Part shown: one piece after another, positions 42,425 through 51,445 of the stretch
Numbering within the stretch: position 1 is the stretch's first letter
Layout: every line of letters starts with the position of its first letter
Assembly (NCBI GenBank): GCA_021298655.1
Contig: JAJTFK010000016.1
Coordinates: 1 to 64,000 of the forward strand
DNA from: Cryomorphaceae bacterium
GTDB taxonomy: Bacteria > Bacteroidota > Bacteroidia > Flavobacteriales > Schleiferiaceae
Direction of reading: 5' to 3'
Length of the DNA stretch: 64,000 nucleotides
The notes under the pieces: generated by a model
Database searches by the model: none
Seen by the model: the letters and a program-made list of their open reading frames with translations, nothing else
What the model was told of the DNA's origin: nothing
Position numbers and translations under genes: made by a program

Positions 42425-43677
42425 GCCGCGAGTTCGCGGGCTATCCCCAAGCGGGTGTAACGGGTTCGGGCCGCGAGGTCGGCGCCCCGTTCGGGCCATT
42501 TTGCCAAGGCTTCGGCGGCTTCGTTCGGATGTTCGAAGAGGGCACCCGCTTGGGTTTGCTGCAGGATGGCGTTGGCGTCGCCGTGGACCGGGCCAAATCC
42601 CCAAATGGGCCGGCCGCTCCCCAAGTATTCAAAGAGTTTCCCGGTGAGGATTCCGCGGTTGTTCGGGAGCTCCGGAATCAGGAGCAGCAGGGCGTCGGCG
42701 CGCTGCAGCAGGGCCACGCTTTCGGCGTGGGGTAGGTAGCCTTTAAATTCCACGCTCAGCGGAAGTTCCTGCTGAAGCTGGGTCAGGGCGGCAACGGCTT
42801 CGGTCGCCGGCCGTCCCGCAAAAACCAGGTGCAGGGCGCCGTGTGCGGTGCAGTAGGCGCGCAGTGCGGCGTACAGGGCCTCGAGCGGGTAGTCCAGCGT
42901 AAGCGTCCCGGTGTAGGCGAGCGTGCGCGTGGCGTTGCGCGGAACCGGGGCCTCGGCGTTAAAGTCTGCGGGGTCGTAGCCGTTGGGAACGACCACAAAT
43001 CGGGCGCCGTCGCCACCGACCTTGCTTGCCAGCAGGCGCTTTAGGTCGTCGGAAACGGCGAGCACGCGTTCCGCGTGCCGAAGCACGGCCTGTTCCATTG
43101 CGGCGTCGCGTCGGCGAGCCCAAGCCGACGGATAAAACATGCGGTAGTAGTAGATGTCGGTCCAGGGGTCGCGAAAGTCCGCCCACCAGCGCAGCCCGTG
43201 GCGCTGCAGTTCCAGGCCAACGAGGTGGGTAGAGTGGGGCGGCCCGCTGGTGATCACGAGGTCGTAGGGACTGCGCGCGTGCTGGCGCAAGGCTTCGTCG
43301 ACCGCGTAGCGGTTCCAGCCGCGGCGCGGATCGGGCAAAAAGAAGTTGCCGCGCACCCAACGCGAAAGCCGCTGAATGGGCCCCGGGCGTCCAGCCTGGT
43401 TGGCAAATCCGCTGAACGGAACTTCCTTTCGGCGCGTGAGTTTTTGGTAGGCACCAAACCAGTCCCGGGCTGGGGTGGCGTGCACGGTGAGGCCTTCGGC
43501 TTCCGCCAAAAGGCTTTCGTCGCGCAGCGGGTAGGTCGCAGAGGACGGGTCTACGGTGAGCACCTCGACGTCGTGGCCGAGCTGCTTCAGGGCCTGAGCC
43601 GTCTTAAGCCAGCGCTGTACGCCCGGCCCGCCCGCAGGGGGCCAGTAGTACGTCGCGACCAGAATGCGTTTAGGCAC
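42409..43677 (-). CDS. Glycosyltransferase (GT4-like)
   Basis: 422-aa GT-B glycosyltransferase. The start VPKRILVATYYWPPAGGPGVQR is the acceptor-domain signature of the family, and the C-terminal donor domain has PNNRGILTGKLFEYLGSGRPI with the E-x7-like pocket. GTG at 43677 is taken as start: it overlaps the stop of the upstream YfhO gene (8 bp), and the ORF farther upstream is YfhO DNA in another frame. Probably part of surface-glycan assembly with the neighbouring genes; the sugar is unknown. Confidence 0.9.
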   Translation of the reverse strand: MPKRILVATYYWPPAGGPGVQRWLKTAQALKQLGHDVEVLTVDPSSATYPLRDESLLAEAEGLTVHATPARDWFGAYQKLTRRKEVPFSGFANQAGRPGPIQRLSRWVRGNFFLPDPRRGWNRYAVDEALRQHARSPYDLVITSGPPHSTHLVGLELQRHGLRWWADFRDPWTDIYYYRMFYPSAWARRRDAAMEQAVLRHAERVLAVSDDLKRLLASKVGGDGARFVVVPNGYDPADFNAEAPVPRNATRTLAYTGTLTLDYPLEALYAALRAYCTAHGALHLVFAGRPATEAVAALTQLQQELPLSVEFKGYLPHAESVALLQRADALLLLIPELPNNRGILTGKLFEYLGSGRPIWGFGPVHGDANAILQQTQAGALFEHPNEAAEALAKWPERGADLAARTRYTRLGIARELAAYFDR

Positions 43678-46162
43678 TGCGGCGGCGCTTGAACTCGATC
43701 CAAAGCGCCAAACCGATGGAGGCCAGCAGCAGGAGCGAGAAGGCTCCGTCGATTTTGCTGCCCATCGTGTAGGTTTCGGGCTCAAATCGGAAGACGACTT
43801 CCTTGGTGCCCGCCGGAATCACCGCGGCACGGAGCACGTAGTTCACACGGGCCACCGGGATTTCCTTGCCGTCGGCCGTGGCCACCCAGCGCTGCCCGGG
43901 AACTTCGTAGAAAATCTCGGAGAAGACGGCGGCCGATGAGGTCGACAGGCCTTCTACCGCATAGGTCATTTCCTTGGGGTCGTACTTCGTCAACGCAATC
44001 CGCGCGGTGGAATCGGGCGTTTGGGAATTGAGGAGGCGTTCGGCGTCGGTGCCTTGCTCGACGATTGCGGTCTGCATGGGGTCAAAGGAGCTAAGGGCAG
44101 CCATGGCTTCGTCGGCGTTGGCTACTTGGCGCAGTTCCATGGGGAACCACGCGTTGCCGCATGCGCTCATGTTGGGCTGCGCTTGGAGTACGCCGGATTG
44201 CGGGTCCTGCAAGATGACCCACTTGGTGTTGAGCATGCTGAAGGCGGCAATGTTGCCCTGGGACAGCTGGCGTTCAATGAGGTCTTGGTAGCGAGCGAGC
44301 TTGGCGCCGTGGTAGCCGCCCACGCTTTTGTGAAAGTACGAGGTGTAGCTGTCGCTGGTAAGGCCCGAGGTGGTGTTGTAGACGCGGTAGTGCAGGTCGG
44401 TATCCTTCAAAATGAACTCGTCGGCCGGGGTGGGCGTGAAGGCGGACTTGAATTCGCGCTCGGTTTGGAACTCGTCGCCGCCAAGTTGGTCGCGGTCAAA
44501 GCCCCATTGGTCAGCGGCCACGGCGGCCACGAGGCCAGCCGCAAAGACCGCCGGCTTGATTTTGCCTTTGAGCTGCAGCCAAAGCAAGGCCGCGGCGACC
44601 AAAACAAAGAACAAGCTGCGCCAGGCTGAGCTCCGCATCAGGCTCGTGCGGTCTTCCTCGAGCATTCCCAGGTCAAAACCCTGCTGCGCCAGGTTGGCGT
44701 CGTTCAGGCCCTCGAGCGAGAACAGGGCAGGGCCGATGAGCGCGACGGCCAGCGCGATTCCGCCCGAAATGGCCGCAGCTAAGAACAGCTTGCGCTGCTT
44801 TTCGTCGTCGGACGCCGAACCGGTAAGCCACTGCTGAAGGCCCACAAATCCGAGGTAGGGAACGGCCAAAAAGCTGATCACCAGCGCCATGGAGGGCACC
44901 CGGAACTTGTTGTACAGAGGCAGGTTGTCAAACAGCAGTCGGTTGATCGACTCGAAGTTGCGGCCCCAGGCCAAGATCAGGCTGACCGCCACGGCGCCCA
45001 GTACCCAGTTGCGGGTGGCGCCGCGCACGGTGACCGCCCCCAAGACGAACAAGAAAAACGCCACAGCTCCGAGGTAGTAGGCTCCGTTGACCATGCTCTG
45101 GTCGCCCCAGTAGAGGAAGGATCCCGCGTACTGGTTGACCGTTTCCTTCAGGCGTTCGCCGCCGAGTCCCTGCTGCTGGAACACGCGGGCGAGGTTGTCG
45201 TAGGTCTGCGTTCCCTCGTAGTCCTGCTTGGCTCCTCCACCCATGAGGTTGGGGATGAACAGGTTGAGGGATTCCCCAACGCCGTAGGACCAGGACATGG
45301 CGTAGTCAAAGTCCAGTCCTGCGGGCTTTTCGGCGGGTGCCGCGGCCGCGCTGGTGTCGGCGAGCGGAGTCAGTTCGGAGTGCCCGCCGCGCATGGTCGC
45401 CTTGGTGTAGGCGTAGGTCGACCACAAGTTGCCGAAGTTGGGCCCGATGCCCACGACCGCCGCCCCAAGGAGCAGCGCCGAGCGCAGTACCCACTGCTTC
45501 ACCTGGCCGGAGCGAGCAAGCTCTACCAAAAAGGCCACGGCAATCGCGAGGGCCGGAATCGCCGTGTAGTAGGTGATTTGAAAGTGGTTGGCGTGAATGT
45601 TCAGGCCGGTCGCCAGCGCGGCCACCGCAAATCCGGCGGCGAGCTGGCCGCGGTAGACCATCAAAATTCCGAGCACCACCGGCGCCATGTAGGCGGCGGT
45701 GTGGATTTTGGCGTTGTGCCCCGCGGCAAGCGAAATGATGAAAAATCCGCTAAAACCAAAGGCCAGGGCGCCGGCTACACTGAGCCAGGGCTGTACCTTT
45801 TCGGCCCGGAGCAACGCGAAAAACCCGAGCATCAGCAGGCCGATGAGGTAGACCCCGCTGTGTTCCACAAGCGGCTTGCGCAGCGCGGCGTCGACGTAGC
45901 TCAGCACGTTGTTGGGGTAGAGGGTCGACATCTGGAACGTCGGCATTCCGCTGAACATCGCGTTGGTCCACAGCGGCTCCTCGCCGGTGGCGGCGCGGTA
46001 GTCCACGATTTCCTTGCCCTTGGCGAGGCCGAGTTTGATGTCGTCCTGCGGAATTTGCTTGCCCTGAAAAACGACGGGTGCGAAGTAGGCAAAGTTGAGT
46101 GCGACCACGGCGAGCACCGGGTAGAGCCACGAGCGGCTGGCGTTGCGAAGGAGTTCATTCAT
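43670..46162 (-). CDS. YfhO family multi-pass membrane protein
   Basis: 830 aa with about 12 or more transmembrane helices, GT-C-like in overall plan. FQGKQIPQDDIKLGLAKG and WTNAMFSGMPTFQM in the first loop, and a large periplasmic C-terminal domain, match YfhO-family proteins (putative glycosyltransferases; in Firmicutes linked to lipoteichoic acid glycosylation). The ATG at 46162 fits the first membrane helix; the longer ORF to 46477 has no family similarity. Coupled to the downstream GT gene. Confidence 0.88.
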   Translation of the reverse strand: MNELLRNASRSWLYPVLAVVALNFAYFAPVVFQGKQIPQDDIKLGLAKGKEIVDYRAATGEEPLWTNAMFSGMPTFQMSTLYPNNVLSYVDAALRKPLVEHSGVYLIGLLMLGFFALLRAEKVQPWLSVAGALAFGFSGFFIISLAAGHNAKIHTAAYMAPVVLGILMVYRGQLAAGFAVAALATGLNIHANHFQITYYTAIPALAIAVAFLVELARSGQVKQWVLRSALLLGAAVVGIGPNFGNLWSTYAYTKATMRGGHSELTPLADTSAAAAPAEKPAGLDFDYAMSWSYGVGESLNLFIPNLMGGGAKQDYEGTQTYDNLARVFQQQGLGGERLKETVNQYAGSFLYWGDQSMVNGAYYLGAVAFFLFVLGAVTVRGATRNWVLGAVAVSLILAWGRNFESINRLLFDNLPLYNKFRVPSMALVISFLAVPYLGFVGLQQWLTGSASDDEKQRKLFLAAAISGGIALAVALIGPALFSLEGLNDANLAQQGFDLGMLEEDRTSLMRSSAWRSLFFVLVAAALLWLQLKGKIKPAVFAAGLVAAVAADQWGFDRDQLGGDEFQTEREFKSAFTPTPADEFILKDTDLHYRVYNTTSGLTSDSYTSYFHKSVGGYHGAKLARYQDLIERQLSQGNIAAFSMLNTKWVILQDPQSGVLQAQPNMSACGNAWFPMELRQVANADEAMAALSSFDPMQTAIVEQGTDAERLLNSQTPDSTARIALTKYDPKEMTYAVEGLSTSSAAVFSEIFYEVPGQRWVATADGKEIPVARVNYVLRAAVIPAGTKEVVFRFEPETYTMGSKIDGAFSLLLLASIGLALWIEFKRRRSA

Positions 46163-46216
46163 AGTCCGCAAGTTTACGCCAAAAATCTTCGCGCTTTTTG
46201 GCCTTGGCGAATGCTG

Positions 46217-46224
46217 TACCTTAG
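46217..46224 (+). promoter_or_regulatory. -7-like box TACCTTAG before the flippase gene
   Basis: One mismatch to TAnnTTTG, seven bases before the ATG at 46232. Confidence 0.35.
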
Positions 46225-46231
46225 CCAACCG

Positions 46232-47653
46232 ATGGCGATTACCACCCAAGGACTGCTTCGCACTTCGGGCTCCGCGCTGGCCTTTACCGTGGGCGGAATG
46301 CTTCCGCTGCTTTCGGGCTTGGTGCTGCTGCCGTACTATACCCAAATGCCGGCGGCCGACTTCGGCCTTTTTGCGCTCTACACGGGGCTGTACGTGCTCG
46401 GTCAAACCCTGATCAACTTTGGCGTCGATACCTTGGTTGGGGTCAGCTACGTCGAGCACCACGATCAACCGGTGCAACTTCGGGCCGTCATGTCGGCGTT
46501 GCTCGGATTTATTATCCAGATGGGCTTGCTCGCGGTGGGCCTTTCCGCGCTGGGTACCCTGTGGTTTGCCGACGCCAAGCTGCTCCCGTGGAACGAACTT
46601 GCCGTGGCCTCGGTGGCTTCCTCGCTTTTTTATGTCCTCTTCAAAGCCTACAGCAACGTGCTCATCAACCAGCAGCGCCCGGTGCCCTACCTGGGGCTGG
46701 CGGCGCTGAATTTTCTGCTGGTACTCGCCGGGACCGTGCTTGCCTTTGAAGTGGGCGGCTACCGTCTTTTCGCGCCGATTTGGGGTCGAACGTTTGGCTT
46801 GGCGCTGAGCGCCGTCGTCGTTTATGGTCTGTGGCTGCGCGCCTACGGCATTCGCTGGGACCGCGGCCAGTCGGTGAATTGGATCCGGATTTTGTACCCC
46901 ATGGTCACCTACAACGTACTCGGTTGGGGCCTTCGGTACGTGGACCGGTTCATCCTTCAGGGCAGTCTGGGCCCCGAAACCGTGGGCCTATTTGACTTTG
47001 CCTTCAAGCTGGCCATGGTCCTGGAACTCATTCAGGCCGGACTCTTCAATGCCGTCTTGCCGCGCATTTATCGGGTTTTTAAGGAGCGCGGATTCCTCGA
47101 CGCCCGCGAGGTGCTGAACCGCAACCTGCACAGCTTTACCGCGGTGGTGGTGCTGGCCATCCCCGTGCTGTACCTGGGCTTGGTTGGGCTTCTGCCGCGG
47201 TTTATGCCGCGCCCGGAGTTTGAGCTGGCCTACCGCTGGGTCGGACCGCTGCTGTGGTCGATGTCGCTGCGCGGCATGTTCAACGTCTACCTGGCGCCGC
47301 TGTTTTACTTCAAGGAAACCAAGCTCTTTCCGAAATTTTACGCCCTCAGCATGGCGGTTTACCTGCCGGTTTTGGTGGCCTTGGTGGCTTGGCTCGGTGC
47401 CGAGGGCGCTGTCTGGGCTGCGGGAGCGGTCTCCCTGCTCCAGGTCGCTTCGGTGCACTGGGTTTCGCGCAGCCGCTACCCGATGAACTACAATTGGGGC
47501 AAAATGCTTGGCTTACCCGTTTGGGGCGCCCTGACCTACCTGGCGGCCACCATGTGGTGCTCCAGCATCTGGGCGGAATTTGCCGTGATGATGGCCTCGA
47601 ATGCCGCGGCGGTACTCCTACTTTTTTGGCGCGAACTGCGCAGCCTGCGATGA
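46232..47653 (+). CDS. Polysaccharide flippase (Wzx/MOP superfamily)
   Basis: 473-aa membrane protein with about 12-14 helices of the MATE/Wzx exporter superfamily (LLRTSGSALAFTVGGMLPLLSG; YVDRFILQGSLGPETVGLFDFAFKLA). Such proteins flip lipid-linked oligosaccharides across the inner membrane. Start at 46232 matches the usual N-terminus; ATG at 46211 would add seven residues. Its stop overlaps the start of the following glycosyltransferase (ATGA), so the two act together in a glycan pathway. Confidence 0.9.
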   Translation: MAITTQGLLRTSGSALAFTVGGMLPLLSGLVLLPYYTQMPAADFGLFALYTGLYVLGQTLINFGVDTLVGVSYVEHHDQPVQLRAVMSALLGFIIQMGLLAVGLSALGTLWFADAKLLPWNELAVASVASSLFYVLFKAYSNVLINQQRPVPYLGLAALNFLLVLAGTVLAFEVGGYRLFAPIWGRTFGLALSAVVVYGLWLRAYGIRWDRGQSVNWIRILYPMVTYNVLGWGLRYVDRFILQGSLGPETVGLFDFAFKLAMVLELIQAGLFNAVLPRIYRVFKERGFLDAREVLNRNLHSFTAVVVLAIPVLYLGLVGLLPRFMPRPEFELAYRWVGPLLWSMSLRGMFNVYLAPLFYFKETKLFPKFYALSMAVYLPVLVALVAWLGAEGAVWAAGAVSLLQVASVHWVSRSRYPMNYNWGKMLGLPVWGALTYLAATMWCSSIWAEFAVMMASNAAAVLLLFWRELRSLR

Positions 47654-48771
47654 AGGTTCTTTGGATCACCAACTGGTATCCGTCGGCCGAGGCGCCGCAC
47701 CGATCCCCCTTCATTCGGGCCCAATGGCTGGCGGCCCGCGGTGCGGGCGTTGACGCGGACCTCCTGCACGTGGACGTGCTCACGGGCCCGTGGTGGCCCC
47801 AGGTTGCTTGGCGACGGGGTCCACACGGCGAATACGTGCTCCGGGTGGCGTGGAGGGGCTGGAAGCTTCTGTACCACCTGCCTTGGTTGGTCGCCGCCTA
47901 CGTGGCTCGGAATTTCCCGGGTCCCAAGCCGCAGATCGTCCACGGCCAGGTGCTGCTGCCCGCCGGAATCACGGCCGCTTCGCTGGCCAATCGGTGGCGC
48001 CTTCCGCTGGTTCATACGGAGCACTGGAACATTGCCCCGGCCAAGCTCCGCAGCCCGTTTTGGGGATTTTGGGGACGCCGCGCCCTGCGTTCCGCCCGCG
48101 CGATTCTGCCGGTTTCGGACCATTTGTCGTCCCAGCTGGCCGAGCTTTTGCCCCAGGTTCCCCTGATTACCGTTCCCAACGTCATGGATTGGACTCGGTT
48201 TGCCTACCGTCCGACCGCGACCCAACCCGAGGCCTCGGAGTTTAGCGTCTTGAGTGTGGCCCACCTGATTCCGGTCAACCGATTCATTAAGAAAACCGAG
48301 TGGACCCTTGACGCGCTGGCCGAACTGACCCGGCGCCACCCCGAGGTGCGGTGGAAGTACGTGCACGTCGGCGGAGGTCCCCGCGAAACCGAACTCGCGG
48401 CCTACGCCGCGCGCCTGGGCGTAGACGCCCAGTGGCTGGGAAACGGCGCTCCGGGAGCCTGGGCCGACCTGGAGGTCGACGTGCTGGCGCACCCCACGGT
48501 CGACGAGACCTTTGGTATGGTGGTCTATGAGGCCCTGCACCGCGGAATCCCGGTGGTCGCAACCGACATTCCGGCCTTCCGGCCCTGGTTGGCTCCGCCA
48601 ATGGGTCTTCGCGTGCCGCAGGGCTCCGGTCCCTTGGCCGACGCCCTCGAGGCGATGTGGCGCAGTCCGCTTCGCGTACCTGCCGATGCGCTCCCGTATA
48701 AAAAATTTGAGGCGGCCCAGGTTGGGAGCCGCCTCAAGGAAGTGTACGAGCAGGTACGGGCTACTTCTTGA
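47650..48771 (+). CDS. Glycosyltransferase family 4 protein
   Basis: 373-aa GT-B enzyme. The N-terminus MKVLWITNWYPSAEAPHRSP and the C-terminal donor site HPTVDETFGMVVYEALHRG (E-x7-E) are characteristic. VLSVAHLIPVN opens the second Rossmann domain. Translationally coupled to the flippase. It converges with the DUF2147 gene with an 11-bp overlap. Confidence 0.93.
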   Translation: MKVLWITNWYPSAEAPHRSPFIRAQWLAARGAGVDADLLHVDVLTGPWWPQVAWRRGPHGEYVLRVAWRGWKLLYHLPWLVAAYVARNFPGPKPQIVHGQVLLPAGITAASLANRWRLPLVHTEHWNIAPAKLRSPFWGFWGRRALRSARAILPVSDHLSSQLAELLPQVPLITVPNVMDWTRFAYRPTATQPEASEFSVLSVAHLIPVNRFIKKTEWTLDALAELTRRHPEVRWKYVHVGGGPRETELAAYAARLGVDAQWLGNGAPGAWADLEVDVLAHPTVDETFGMVVYEALHRGIPVVATDIPAFRPWLAPPMGLRVPQGSGPLADALEAMWRSPLRVPADALPYKKFEAAQVGSRLKEVYEQVRATS

Positions 48772-49210
48772 CCCGCGTCCACGATGTGGATCGGCCGACA
48801 AAGCGCATTCCGAGCATATAGCCCTTGAAGTACAGCGAGCCGTCTTCGTTGAGGCGCGCGTAGCAGTCGTAGGAGTTGCCCGACTTGGTGTCGTAAATCT
48901 GGCCGCCGGCCCATTCCTTGTCGTCGGCGTCCCACTTGAGTCCCGTGAGAATCGTCGTACCCTGAAGCACGCGGCTGCGAAGCTTGGTGTCGGGGTTGAG
49001 GTTGTCTTTTTTGGGACTGGTTCCGTCGGGATTGGTGTTGAATTTGACGTAGACGATGCGTCCGCGGTATTCCGACCCGACCTTGTAGATTTCTACTTGG
49101 CCGTCTTTTTCGGCGTTCCACCAAACGCCGAGTAGGTCGTCTGCTTTTTGGGCCCAGGCCGAGAAACTCAGTATCAGCGCCGCTCCGAAGTATTTAAGTT
49201 TATTATGCAT
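48761..49210 (-). CDS. DUF2147 family secreted protein
   Basis: 149 aa with a signal peptide (about 1-20, LILSFSAWAQ). DDLLGVWWNAEKDGQVEIYK, GTTILTGLKWDADDKEWAGGQIYDTKSG and LYFKGYMLGM match DUF2147, a small beta-barrel periplasmic domain common in Bacteroidota and Proteobacteria with no assigned activity. The ATG at 49210 gives the signal peptide; an upstream frame to 49300 overlaps yihY DNA. Confidence 0.9.
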   Translation of the reverse strand: MHNKLKYFGAALILSFSAWAQKADDLLGVWWNAEKDGQVEIYKVGSEYRGRIVYVKFNTNPDGTSPKKDNLNPDTKLRSRVLQGTTILTGLKWDADDKEWAGGQIYDTKSGNSYDCYARLNEDGSLYFKGYMLGMRFVGRSTSWTRVKK

Positions 49211-49223
49211 GGCATAAATAATT

Positions 49224-50123
49224 TTAGGTTCGGCGTGAAAGTAAGTGATTTTTTGCTTCGGCCATCGATGCGTTGAGCTCAAATCCGATGATGAGTCCAA
49301 TGGCGTTGACGTAGAGCCAAAGTTGAATGATCATCAGGGTTCCGATCGAACCGTAGAGTTGGTTGTATTGGCTGAAGTCCGTTACGTAAATGCCAAAGAG
49401 GTATGAGGTTAGCCAGACCAGGAGGGTGGCCAAAAGGGCTCCGGGCGAAACAAAACGCCAGGGGGCCGAGCGCATGGGCCCGAAGTAAAAAAGCAGCGAG
49501 ATCGAGAGCAACACCAGCCCAAGCAGCACGATCCAGCGGGTGGCCGCAGCGATCCAGAGTCCCAGTTCGCCACCGACCCATTCCCCAAGGTATACTTCGC
49601 TGAGGGTTAGCACGGTAATGCCCACGATGAGCAGTACCGACAGCGCCAAAGTGAGCAAAAACGCGGCCAGATATTGAGACCAAAATCCGCGCACGTTGAG
49701 GCGGTGAATGGATTGCCCGAAGTTGCCGATGAGCGAAAGCGTTCCGTTGGTGGCAAAAAAGAAGGCGGCGAGGACCGTGACGCTCAAAAGGTCGCCGCGC
49801 TTGATGGTCAGAATGTCGGTGATGGTGGTGTAGGCCGCGTCGAAGCTGTTGGGCGGAAGCACGTCGCGCAGCAGTTTGAACAGCTCAGACTGAAATCCCG
49901 CCACCGGGATGAAGGGAATCAGGGTGAACAAAAAAATAACCCCGGGGAAGAGCGCCAAAAAGAAGCTGAAGCTGATGCTGGCGGCGCGACTGGACACCGA
50001 GCCCTCGTAGATGCCCTTCCAAAAGAACACGGCCACGTCGTAGGCGCTTAGGCCATCAAAGAGCGGCAGCCGCACGTTTTGGGCGGTTTTGCGCAGTACA
50101 TGGACCAGTTGGGAAGCGTTCAC
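49224..50123 (-). CDS. YihY/virulence factor BrkB family membrane protein
   Basis: 299-aa inner-membrane protein with six predicted helices. SRAASISFSFFLALFPGVIFLFTLIPFIP is the conserved first-helix region, and SYLFGIYVTDFSQYNQLYGSIGTLMIIQLWLYVNAIGLIIGFELNA covers the last two. Function of the family is not settled (it was once misnamed RNase BN). Lies 14 bp downstream of nadC. Confidence 0.93.
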   Translation of the reverse strand: MNASQLVHVLRKTAQNVRLPLFDGLSAYDVAVFFWKGIYEGSVSSRAASISFSFFLALFPGVIFLFTLIPFIPVAGFQSELFKLLRDVLPPNSFDAAYTTITDILTIKRGDLLSVTVLAAFFFATNGTLSLIGNFGQSIHRLNVRGFWSQYLAAFLLTLALSVLLIVGITVLTLSEVYLGEWVGGELGLWIAAATRWIVLLGLVLLSISLLFYFGPMRSAPWRFVSPGALLATLLVWLTSYLFGIYVTDFSQYNQLYGSIGTLMIIQLWLYVNAIGLIIGFELNASMAEAKNHLLSRRT

Positions 50124-50137
50124 GGCTGGAGCTGAAT

Positions 50138-51019
50138 TTAAATCCGTTGGGCCTTAAAGTTCAGGTCCACCGACGGAGCCGAGTGGGTAAGTGCTCCCAC
50201 CGAAATGAAGTCCACCCCGGTTTCGGCGAAGCGGCGCAGGGTTTCGCGGGTGATGCCGCCGCTGGCCTCAAGCTCTTTTTGCCCCCCATTGAGGGCGACG
50301 GCCTCGCGGCACTGTTCGGGCGTGAAGTTGTCGAGCATGATGCGGTCGACGCGCGGCAGGGCGAGGGCTTCGCGCACGTCATCTAGGTTGCGGCACTCCA
50401 CTTCGACGGCGCGGACCAGGTTCTGGTCGTGCAGGTAGCGTTCGGTGCGGCGAACGGCTTCGGTGATGCCGCCGGCCAGATCGACGTGGTTGTCTTTGAG
50501 CATGACCATGTCGTGAAGCCCGACGCGGTGGTTTTGGGCCCCGCCCACCTGGACGGCCCATTTTTCGAGCATGCGCCAGCCCGGAGTCGTCTTGCGGGTA
50601 TCGAGAATGCGGCAGGGCAGGTCCGAGACCAGGTCCACATAACTCCTGGCCACCGTGGCGACGCCGCTGAGGCGCTGCACGTAGTTGAGCAGGGTGCGTT
50701 CGGCGCCGAGCAGGTCGCGCAGCGGACCCCGAACCTCGGCCACCACGTCGCCCGGCGCGCATCGGTCGCCGTCGGTCGCGTACCAGGTCGCAGACAGTTG
50801 CGGACTCACGGCCCGCAGCACGCGGTTCGCCACATCAACCCCAGCAAACACTAGGGATTGCTTGGCTTTGAGCTGTGCAATTCCCTGAAAATCATTGCTT
50901 AGTGCAGCCTGCGACGAGTGGTCGCCCGCCTCGGGGCCGGTGCCCAGGTCTTCGTCGAGGCTTCGCTGAATGTGGGCGTCGAGGGCTTCGGAGCTGAGGT
51001 ATTCGCGTAGGAGCTTCAT
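50138..51019 (-). CDS. nadC: Nicotinate-nucleotide pyrophosphorylase (carboxylating)
   Basis: 293-aa quinolinate phosphoribosyltransferase of NAD biosynthesis. LDEDLGTGPEAGDHSSQA near the start, ILDTRKTTPGWRMLEKWAVQVGGAQNHRVGLHD for the phosphoribosyl site, and ASGGITRETLRRFAETGVDFISVGALTHSA at the end are diagnostic. ATG at 51019 by similarity. It faces the rlmH gene divergently. Confidence 0.97.
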   Translation of the reverse strand: MKLLREYLSSEALDAHIQRSLDEDLGTGPEAGDHSSQAALSNDFQGIAQLKAKQSLVFAGVDVANRVLRAVSPQLSATWYATDGDRCAPGDVVAEVRGPLRDLLGAERTLLNYVQRLSGVATVARSYVDLVSDLPCRILDTRKTTPGWRMLEKWAVQVGGAQNHRVGLHDMVMLKDNHVDLAGGITEAVRRTERYLHDQNLVRAVEVECRNLDDVREALALPRVDRIMLDNFTPEQCREAVALNGGQKELEASGGITRETLRRFAETGVDFISVGALTHSAPSVDLNFKAQRI

Positions 51020-51074
51020 CTTTGCAGGGCGCGAGCCGCTGGGGCTTGGTGCGGAACCCAAACTTACGCCACAG

Positions 51075-51428
51075 GTGGAGATCATTCTTTTAGTCGTCGG
51101 GACCACGCAGGTAGGCTACGCCAAAGACGGAATTGCCGACTTCGGCAAGCGCTTGAACCACTACACGCGGTTTCGGCTCGAGTCCGTGCGCGACCGCGCA
51201 GCCCAAAAGGCATTCATGAAGCCCGGCGACCTACTGGTCCTGTTGGACGAGCGCGGACAGCACCTCAAGTCGGTCGAGTTTGCCGAGCGCCTTCAAAAAT
51301 GGATGAATTCCGGGCCCAAGCGGCTCGTTTTTGCGGTGGGCGACGATTTGGTCCGCGTGCTCTTCGCCGAGCAGCTCTACCGGGCTTTCAGCATTTTGCG
51401 CAACGAGCCCTACCACCACGAGGGTTGA
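51075..51428 (+). pseudogene. rlmH: rlmH-like protein with two internal in-frame deletions
   Basis: Family: 23S rRNA pseudouridine-1915 N3-methyltransferase, normally about 157 aa; here 117. Present: EIILLVVGTTQVGYAKDGI, PGDLLVLLDERG, SVEFAERLQKWMNSGPKRLVFAVG and LVRVLFAEQLYRAFSILRNEPYHHE. Missing: about 12-18 residues before PGD, and the whole stretch after VFAVG that normally reads GGPYGF...LSKMTFSH, the trefoil-knot loop that binds SAM. DDLVRV follows VG directly. A GTG at 51075 gives the family start. With the SAM site gone, activity is unlikely. The frame is intact, so this is either a recent in-frame loss or an assembly artefact. Confidence 0.75.
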
Positions 51429-51433
51429 GGTCG

Positions 51434-51441
51434 TAGGTTTG
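51434..51441 (+). promoter_or_regulatory. -7 box TAGGTTTG of holA
   Basis: Exact TAnnTTTG match, CCCC spacer, then the ATG at 51446: predicted leaderless transcript beginning 5 bp after rlmH. Confidence 0.6.
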
Positions 51442-51445
51442 CCCC

